Positions 58,936-64,000 of a stretch of DNA of 64,000 nt are shown piece after piece. The notes beneath the pieces are model-generated. The model had not been told where the DNA came from. It made no database searches and was given only the letters and a program-made list of their open reading frames with translations. This DNA is from an uncultured bacterium (lineage in GTDB: Bacteria > Desulfobacterota > Desulfobaccia > Desulfobaccales > 0-14-0-80-60-11), in assembly GCA_937943575.1 (NCBI GenBank), contig CALEAV010000015.1, positions 1 through 64,000 on the forward strand. Direction: 5' to 3'. The stretch's first letter is position 1. Every line of letters starts with the position of its first letter. The translations under genes and the position numbers were made by a program.

Positions 58936-60210
58936 ATGCCTGGTCCCTATGATGAGATGTGGGAAAAACTCAACCTGGACCTGAGCGCCCACGAGCATCT
59001 GCTCCAGGTCCTGGGAAAATTCTACGGCGACATCTACCTCAGCCAGCAGGGCCGCCTCAAGGGCATGGAGTATCTGGACTTTGTCCTCTCCGAGGTGCAC
59101 GGCCTGCGCATCCAGGAGCTGCAGGCGGCCAAGGCCCAGGGCCGCAAAATCATCGGCACCTTCTGCATCTTCGTCCCCGAAGAGCTCATCCTGGCCGCCG
59201 ACGGCGTCTGCGTGGGCCTGTGCGCCGGCGCCGAAATCGGCAAGGAGGCGGCGGAGAAGATCCTGCCCCGCAACACCTGCGCCCTCATCAAGTCCTTCGT
59301 CGGCTTCAAGCTCTCCCGCCTCTGCCCCTACATCGAGTCCTGCGACCTGGTGGTGGGCGAGACCACCTGTGACGGCAAGAAGAAAGCCTACGAGATCTTC
59401 GAGGAATACGCCCCGGTCTATGTCATGGAAATCCCCCAGATGAAGCAGGCCTGCGATCGGGACCTGTGGCGGGCCGAGGTGGTGCGCTTCAAGGCCAAGG
59501 TGGAGGAAATCACCGGCAGGACCATCACCGCCGAGAAACTCAGAGAGGCCGTCCGCCTGGTGAACGCCCGCCGTCGGGTCCTTAAGCGCCTTAATGAGCT
59601 CCGGGCGGCCGTCCCCACCCCCATCTCCGGCCGGGATGTGCTCCTCATCAACCAGGTGAGCTTCTATGACGATCCGGTGCGCTTCACCGCCAAGATCGGC
59701 GAGCTCTGCGACGAGCTGGAGAAGCGGGTCCGGGCCGGGGAGGGCGTGGTGCCCGCCGGCACCCCCCGCCTGATGCTCTCGGGCTGCCCCATGGCGGTGC
59801 CCAACTGGAAGCTCCCGTATATCATCGAGTCCTCAGGCGCCGTCGTGGTGGGCGAGGAATCCTGCATCGGCACCCGCAACATCCGGGACCTGGTGGACGA
59901 GACGGGGCAGACCCTGGAGGAGCTCCTCGACGCCCTGGTGGACCGCTACATGCGCATCGACTGCGCCTGCTTCACCCCCAACCGGGAGCGCCTGGAGCAC
60001 ATCGTGCAGATGGCCCGGGACCTGAAGGTGAACGGCGTCATCCATTTTGCCCTCAATTTCTGCCAGCCCTATGCCATGGAGGCCTTCAAGGTGGGCCGGG
60101 CCCTGGAGAAAGCAGGCATCCCCATGCTGCCCATCGAAACGGATTACAGCATGGAGGATGTGGAGCAGCTCAAGACCCGGGTGGAGGCCTTCGTGGAGAT
60201 GGTGCGCTGA
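58936..60210 (+). CDS. Double-cubane-cluster reductase-like protein (2-hydroxyacyl-CoA dehydratase family)
   Basis: Member of the HgdB/BcrB-related 2-hydroxyglutaryl-CoA dehydratase D-component family, 424 aa, of the type described as double-cubane cluster proteins. Cysteines lie in IGTFCIFVPEE, LCAGAEIG, RNTCALIKS, RLCPYIESCDLVVGETTC, SGCPMAVPNWK, GEESCIGTRN and DCACFTPN. Such proteins use ATP-driven electron transfer from an ASKHA activase to reduce small, low-potential substrates. The activase is encoded two genes downstream. Only one dehydratase-type subunit is present, which favours a homodimeric double-cubane enzyme over a CoA-ester dehydratase. Confidence 0.88.
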   Translation: MPGPYDEMWEKLNLDLSAHEHLLQVLGKFYGDIYLSQQGRLKGMEYLDFVLSEVHGLRIQELQAAKAQGRKIIGTFCIFVPEELILAADGVCVGLCAGAEIGKEAAEKILPRNTCALIKSFVGFKLSRLCPYIESCDLVVGETTCDGKKKAYEIFEEYAPVYVMEIPQMKQACDRDLWRAEVVRFKAKVEEITGRTITAEKLREAVRLVNARRRVLKRLNELRAAVPTPISGRDVLLINQVSFYDDPVRFTAKIGELCDELEKRVRAGEGVVPAGTPRLMLSGCPMAVPNWKLPYIIESSGAVVVGEESCIGTRNIRDLVDETGQTLEELLDALVDRYMRIDCACFTPNRERLEHIVQMARDLKVNGVIHFALNFCQPYAMEAFKVGRALEKAGIPMLPIETDYSMEDVEQLKTRVEAFVEMVR

Positions 60211-60223
60211 CGGGAGACAGGTT

Positions 60224-60457
60224 ATGGCCCCGGACAGAGCCGTGGTGATCCCCTTCGCCTGCCACCACCAGTTTCAGGACCGGCGGCGGCTGCAGGAGCT
60301 GAAAAACACCCTCCTGGCCGAAACCCTGGCCTTTGCCCAGGTGGCCCTGGACAACGCCGCCCTTATGGGCCCGGACGCCAAGGCAATGCGCCTCCTGGAG
60401 ATGGCCTGCCGCCTGCTGGAGGAGGCCCGGGACCGCCTGGTGCGGGAATTGCTGTGA
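60224..60457 (+). CDS. Small protein of the double-cubane cassette, 77 aa
   Basis: I do not recognise this protein. It starts ATG at 60224 with GGGAG upstream, and its stop overlaps the activase start as GTGA. After VVIPFACHHQFQDRR the rest is one or two long helices (LQELKNTLLAETLAFAQVALDN, LLEMACRLLEEARDRLVREL). Its Cys-His-His is a possible metal site. Its place between reductase and activase suggests an adaptor or assembly role; that is inference. Confidence 0.75.
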   Translation: MAPDRAVVIPFACHHQFQDRRRLQELKNTLLAETLAFAQVALDNAALMGPDAKAMRLLEMACRLLEEARDRLVRELL

Positions 60458-61236
60458 GCGAAAGGCCTTCTGCCTTGGTGGCGGGGATCGATATCGGCTC
60501 CCGCTCCATCGAGCTGGTGCTGCTGGAAAACGGGGAGGTGGTCCACTGGGATCTCCTCCCCACCACCTACGACCCCCTGAAGCAATGCCGCAGTCTGCTG
60601 GACCGGGTGCAGGTCCGGCGGGTGGTGGCCACCGGCTACGGCCGCCGCCTGCTGGAGGGCAATCCCGGGCAGCTTGAGGTGCGCACCATCACCGAGATCC
60701 AGGCCTATGCCCTGGGGGCCCGCCATCTGGTGCCCACCGCCCGCACCATCCTGGACATCGGCGGCCAGGACACCAAGGCCATCCTCCTCACTCCGGAAGG
60801 CCGGGTGGCCAAGTTCGAGATGAACGACCGCTGCGCCGCCGGCACCGGCAAATTCCTGGAGTTCATGGCCGTGGCCCTGCAGATCCCCCTGGAGGAGTTC
60901 GGCGCCTTCGCCCTGACGGCCGATAAGCGGATCACGGTGAGCAGCATGTGCACGGTGTTCGCCGAGAGCGAGGCCACCAGCCTCATGGCCCGGGGCGAAA
61001 AGCCCGCCAACATCGCCCTGGGCCTGCATCTGGCCGTCGTCTCCCGCACCGTGGCCATGCTGAGAAGGGTGGGGATCACGCCGCCCCTGGTCTTCGCCGG
61101 TGGCGTGGCCCACAACCCTGCCGTGCGCCGGCTTCTGGAGGAGGCCCTGGGGCAGGAGGTCATGGTGCCGGAGCAGCCGGATCTGGTGGGGGCCCTGGGC
61201 GCCGCCCTCCACGCCTGGCGGCTGTCGGAAGATTGA
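60454..61236 (+). CDS. ASKHA-family activase ATPase (dehydratase/double-cubane reductase activator)
   Basis: ATP-driven electron donor, 260 aa, of the HgdC/BadG activator family. Nucleotide motifs: VAGIDIGSRSIELVLL, ILDIGGQDTKAILL and FAGGVAHNPAV. The cluster-ligand cysteines are in NDRCAAGTGKF and SSMCTVFAESEATSL, which together bind one [4Fe-4S] between two subunits in relatives. Starts with GTG at 60454, coupled to the 77-aa gene. It is expected to reduce the double-cubane protein at the cost of ATP. Confidence 0.92.
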   Translation: MSERPSALVAGIDIGSRSIELVLLENGEVVHWDLLPTTYDPLKQCRSLLDRVQVRRVVATGYGRRLLEGNPGQLEVRTITEIQAYALGARHLVPTARTILDIGGQDTKAILLTPEGRVAKFEMNDRCAAGTGKFLEFMAVALQIPLEEFGAFALTADKRITVSSMCTVFAESEATSLMARGEKPANIALGLHLAVVSRTVAMLRRVGITPPLVFAGGVAHNPAVRRLLEEALGQEVMVPEQPDLVGALGAALHAWRLSED

Positions 61237-61332
61237 GGGCAGGCCCGGGGTGCGTCCTCCCTCCTCCCGCCCTGGAGGGGAGGACAACTCCCGCCTCTGG
61301 CCGGGATGCGCGTCGACTGGGGGGGAGGGCCC

Positions 61333-61373
61333 GGGAGAGGGGGCAGGGGAAGTGCTCCCTGGCCCCCTCTCCC
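61333..61373. repeat. Long GC-rich hairpin with dispersed repeat copy
   Basis: GGGAGAGGGGGCAGGG pairs with CCCTGGCCCCCTCTCCC (one bulged G) around GAAGTGCT. It lies between two convergent genes and includes the 20-mer GCTCCCTGGCCCCCTCTCCC also found at 13927-13946. It may stop transcription from both sides, but there is no U tract. Confidence 0.6.
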
Positions 61374-61392
61374 GAAGCAGCTGACGGTGCGG

Positions 61393-62268
61393 TCAAATCA
61401 CCTTATGGAGGGGGTATTCCACGATGCCCTGGGCTCCGGCGCTGATGAGGCGGGGGATGAGGTGGCGCACCTCGCTCTGGTTCACCATCACCTCCACGGA
61501 ATACCAGTCCGTCTCGTACAGCGGGGCAATGGTGGGGGCAAGGAGGCTGGGCAGGATCTCCACGATGGCCTTGAGGCCCTTTTCCGGGATGTTCATCTTC
61601 AGGCCCACCATATTTTCGGCCCTGAGCGCCCCCAGGAGCAGCACCATGATGTTGCCGATCTTCTCCCGCTTCCAGGGGTTTTTCTCCCAGACCTCGGGGT
61701 TGGCGATGAGCTGGGTGTTGGACTGGAAAAACTCATGGATGATTTTGAGGCCGTGGGCCTTGATGGTGCTGCCGGTTTCGGTGACCTCCACCACGGCGTC
61801 GGCCAGCCCGGCGGCCACCTTGGCCTCGGTGGCCCCCCAGGAAAACTCCACCGTCACCGGGATGTGGCGCTCGGCGAAGTATCTCCGGGTGTAGTTCACC
61901 AGTTCGGTGGCGATCTTTTTCCCCGCCAGGTCCTTGAGGGTGCGGATGTCGGAATCCGCCGGCACCGCCAGCACCCAGCGCACCGGGTTGGTGGAGGCCT
62001 TGGAATACATCAGGTCGGCCACCACCACCACCTTGGAGTCGTTCTCCATGATCCAGTCCTTGCCGGTGAGGCCGCAGTCCAGGACGCCGCTCTCCACATA
62101 GCGGCTCATCTCCTGGGCCCGGCACATGGAGCAGGAGATCTCCGGGTCGTCAATTTCGGGAAAATAACTGCGGCCGCTCACCCGGATGTGCCAGCCGGCC
62201 CGGCGGAAAAGATCGATGGTGGCCTTCTCCAGGCTGCCTTTGGGGATTCCCAGACGCAGTTTATCCAC
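61393..62268 (-). CDS. hisG: ATP phosphoribosyltransferase, long form
   Basis: First enzyme of histidine synthesis, 291 aa. It begins [20 protein letters not shown] (GTG start). The phosphoribosyl pyrophosphate region is [14 protein letters not shown], and a C-terminal ACT-like HisG domain ([27 protein letters not shown] in pieces) confirms the long, allosteric form that needs no HisZ. The GTG at 62268 has AAGGAGG nine bases upstream and overlaps the hisI end by eight bases. The track start at 62409 is an artefact. Confidence 0.94.
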   Translation of the reverse strand: MDKLRLGIPKGSLEKATIDLFRRAGWHIRVSGRSYFPEIDDPEISCSMCRAQEMSRYVESGVLDCGLTGKDWIMENDSKVVVVADLMYSKASTNPVRWVLAVPADSDIRTLKDLAGKKIATELVNYTRRYFAERHIPVTVEFSWGATEAKVAAGLADAVVEVTETGSTIKAHGLKIIHEFFQSNTQLIANPEVWEKNPWKREKIGNIMVLLLGALRAENMVGLKMNIPEKGLKAIVEILPSLLAPTIAPLYETDWYSVEVMVNQSEVRHLIPRLISAGAQGIVEYPLHKVI

Positions 62269-62653
62269 GCGTGTACACCTCCTTGGGATCAAAGACCGGG
62301 GTGCCTTCCGTTTCCCAGCCGGCGGCGGTCCAGCGACGGTAAAAGCAGCTCTCATATCCGGTGTGGCAGGCGGCGCCGCCCACCTGCTCCACCTGGAGGA
62401 GCACCGCATCGGCGTCGCAGTCCAGGTAGATGGCCCGGACTTTCTGGACGTGGCCGCTGGTGCCGCCCTTGCGCCAGATGCTCTGGCGGCTGCGGCTGAA
62501 ATAGTGCGCCTCGCCGGTGGCCAGCGTCAGGCGGAAGGCCTCCTCGTTCATGTAGGCCAGCATCAGCACCCGGCCGCTTCGCACATCCTGGGCCACGGCC
62601 GGCACCAGCCCCCCCATTTTCTCAAAAGCCGGTTTCACGTCTTCCGGTGTCAT
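62261..62653 (-). CDS. hisI: Phosphoribosyl-AMP cyclohydrolase
   Basis: Third-step enzyme of histidine synthesis, 130 aa, without the HisE phosphohydrolase domain. The motifs are [47 protein letters not shown] and [12 protein letters not shown], with the zinc cysteines CDAD-x(n)-C-x(6)-C. It is first in a hisI-hisG unit; no His-rich leader peptide was seen upstream. Weak Shine-Dalgarno. Confidence 0.95.
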   Translation of the reverse strand: MTPEDVKPAFEKMGGLVPAVAQDVRSGRVLMLAYMNEEAFRLTLATGEAHYFSRSRQSIWRKGGTSGHVQKVRAIYLDCDADAVLLQVEQVGGAACHTGYESCFYRRWTAAGWETEGTPVFDPKEVYTRG

Positions 62654-62816
62654 CTTTGCATATTGCCCTTTTCGGTTTCCCTGCGGCCCCGGGGATGATA
62701 CAGTTACTTATGGCCTTACCGACCACTCGTGGGAGAGGGGGCCAGGGGCCTGCGATCCCCCGGTCCTGCACCCAAGAATCCCTGTCGCCCCGGTCTCACG
62801 TCCACAGGGTGTGCCC

Positions 62817-63203
62817 GTGAGCAAGGTCATTCCCTTCAGTCAGCTGGCCAAAGCCCAGCATCTCAACTACCTGGAGCACAAGCGCCGGGAATACCTGGAG
62901 CGGGAGGACTATCTGGCCCGCCTGCGCCGGCTCCTCTTTCAGATTGAAGGCCAGATGCGCCAGGCCGAGGTCCTGCAGCAGGACCTCTTCCTCCAGGTGG
63001 CCCGCCACTTTCAGCTGGACTTCGCCTTCCCCAGCCAGGGGGACCGCTTGGCCCTGCAGATCTTCTTTGTGGAGAATCCCTTCATCCAGGCCCTCACCGC
63101 CTTTTTCCAGGGCAAGCTCACTGCCGAGGAGACCCTGACCCGCATCCAGGCCTTGGGCGGCGCCCCCAAGGCTCCGGGTGGCGAGGAAGGCGCCGGTTCC
63201 TAA
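62817..63203 (+). CDS. Hypothetical helical protein, 128 aa
   Basis: I do not recognise this protein. It is soluble, strongly helical and charged: HLNYLEHKRREYLEREDYLARLRRLLFQIEGQMRQAEVL in pieces, then a mixed region and a Gly/Pro tail. It starts at GTG 62817 or GTG 62811; neither has a good Shine-Dalgarno. The periodic coding pattern and absence of a competing gene support it. It converges on fabH. Confidence 0.6.
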   Translation: MSKVIPFSQLAKAQHLNYLEHKRREYLEREDYLARLRRLLFQIEGQMRQAEVLQQDLFLQVARHFQLDFAFPSQGDRLALQIFFVENPFIQALTAFFQGKLTAEETLTRIQALGGAPKAPGGEEGAGS

Positions 63204-63311
63204 GCCCCTCTTCCCTCCAGCTTATCTTCTCCATGACCTGTGGAGCTTTGAAAAAGGAGGTCGGCCCTACACCGCTGCGGCCGGCGTCAAGGCGAGGGAG
63301 GCCGCTTCGCC

Positions 63312-64000
63312 TCAGCCGCTCCACTCCACCAGGGCCGCCGCCCAGGTGACGCCGGCCCCGAAGGAGCAGAGCAGCACCTTGTCCCCGGGCTTGATGTGGC
63401 CGGAGCGCACCGCTTCGTGCAGGGCCAGCGGCACTGAGGCCGCCGAGGTGTTGCCGTAGCGGTCCACGTTGACGTAGAGCTTCTCCATGGGCACCTTGGC
63501 AAAGCGGGCCGCGGCCTCCAGGATGCGGTTGTTGGCCTGGTGGATGATGAGATAGTCCAACTCCTCCCGGGGGATGCCGCTCATCTCGGAGATGCGGCGG
63601 ATGCATTCCTTGACGGCGTTCACCGCAAACTTGAAGATCTCCGGGCCGTCCATGTAGATGAAATGCCGCCGGGTGGTCTCCTGCCGGGGCAGGAAAGGAC
63701 TCACCTCGGCATTGAACTCCGTCTGGCAGTACAGGCGCATATTCAGGCTGGAGGCCACAAAGGAGGCGAGAATCCCGCCCTGTGCCACCGGGCCTGCCAC
63801 CACCGCCCCGGCCCCATCCCCGAAGAGCACGCAGGTGGAGCGGTCCCGCCAGTCGGTGAAGCGGGAGTTGGCATCACTGCCGATGACCAAGACCGGCCGC
63901 CCGTCCACCGCCACCAGGCGCTCGGCGAGATAGAGGGCGTAGTTGAAGCCGCTGCAGCCCGCCTGCAGGTCAAAGGCGCCGAGCGTGCCGTTGAGGCCCA
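63312..64000 (-). CDS. fabH: 3-oxoacyl-ACP synthase III (FabH), partial
   Basis: Ketoacyl-ACP synthase III that starts fatty acid synthesis from acyl-CoA and malonyl-ACP. The gene runs off the window at 64000, so its N-terminus is missing; the visible 229 residues hold the active-site Cys in DLQAGCSGFNYAL, His in DYLIIHQANNRI and Asn in DRYGNTSAAS. The end GAGVTWAAALVEWSG is typical. The track splits this as an ORF from 63914, but the same frame continues to the edge. Confidence 0.93.
   Translation of the reverse strand, partial: GLNGTLGAFDLQAGCSGFNYALYLAERLVAVDGRPVLVIGSDANSRFTDWRDRSTCVLFGDGAGAVVAGPVAQGGILASFVASSLNMRLYCQTEFNAEVSPFLPRQETTRRHFIYMDGPEIFKFAVNAVKECIRRISEMSGIPREELDYLIIHQANNRILEAAARFAKVPMEKLYVNVDRYGNTSAASVPLALHEAVRSGHIKPGDKVLLCSFGAGVTWAAALVEWSG

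Noticed and set aside
1-64000. CRISPR arrays, tRNA and rRNA genes
   Set aside because: No regularly spaced repeat array, cloverleaf with CCA end or rRNA-like conserved blocks were seen on reading either strand; short degenerate ones could be missed without a search tool.

Overview
The window looks like chromosome from an anaerobic, Gram-negative, high-GC bacterium, most likely a Desulfobacterota (delta-proteobacterial) lineage. The grounds are lipid A/LPS-core genes, an oxygen-sensitive indolepyruvate:ferredoxin oxidoreductase, MvhD/HdrCB-type proteins next to a double-cubane reductase and its ATPase, and the archaeal-type entry to the shikimate pathway also found in sulfate reducers. The taxon is inference; no rRNA, tRNA or CRISPR array was seen. 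Most reported ORFs longer than 100 codons in second frames are shadows caused by the GC content.

Layout: 0.2-2.2 kb, two Mu-like phage head genes (protease/scaffold gpI and major head gpT). 2.4-7.1 kb, a minus-strand exopolysaccharide export operon of the PEP-CTERM-locus type (Wza-like, beta-barrel, Wzz/GumC-like, BY-kinase-like). 7.2-19.5 kb, an amino-acid/aryl-acid region: complete Liv ABC transporter (LivK, LivF, LivG, LivM, LivH), indolepyruvate:ferredoxin oxidoreductase IorAB and phenylacetate-CoA ligase, the last fused in frame to LivF. An alcohol dehydrogenase, a MutY-like glycosylase, a DsrE-like protein and small proteins lie among them. 20-33.4 kb, a PDZ-less trypsin-like protease and a lipid A/LPS-core block (MsbA, LpxK-WaaF fusion, GmhB, WaaC-like, Trm112, GT2, LpxA, GT9, WaaG-like), interrupted by a 220-bp AT-rich island, then YedF. 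34-38 kb, cell-wall enzymes, an MTA/SAH-type deaminase and an SMR-like transporter.

38.2-44.2 kb, an aromatic amino acid operon (ADTH synthase, DHQ synthase II, PheA, AroD, AroE, then PgsA and a hypothetical). It is preceded by what reads as a complete transcription attenuator: sigma70 promoter, a 28-aa leader peptide containing FYFSYYYY, paired antiterminator repeats and an intrinsic terminator. 44.6-47.1 kb, two glycosyltransferases. 47.1-53.3 kb, a two-component system, an SH3 lipoprotein, exported MsrA, a universal stress protein and a CPA2 antiporter whose leader holds a second candidate attenuator (16-codon uORF plus intrinsic terminator). 53.3-56.5 kb, a dynamin-like GTPase, a small protein and a histidine phosphatase. 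57.1-61.2 kb, an electron-transfer cassette: MvhD-like, HdrCB-like, double-cubane reductase, a 77-aa protein and ASKHA activase. 61.4-64 kb, HisG/HisI, a small hypothetical and a FabH gene running off the end.

The strongest candidates for new biology are the Phe/Tyr attenuator on an archaeal-type shikimate operon, the antiporter leader, the LivF-PaaK and LpxK-WaaF fusions (the first apparently made from a nearly leaderless mRNA), and the MvhD/HdrCB/double-cubane cassette.
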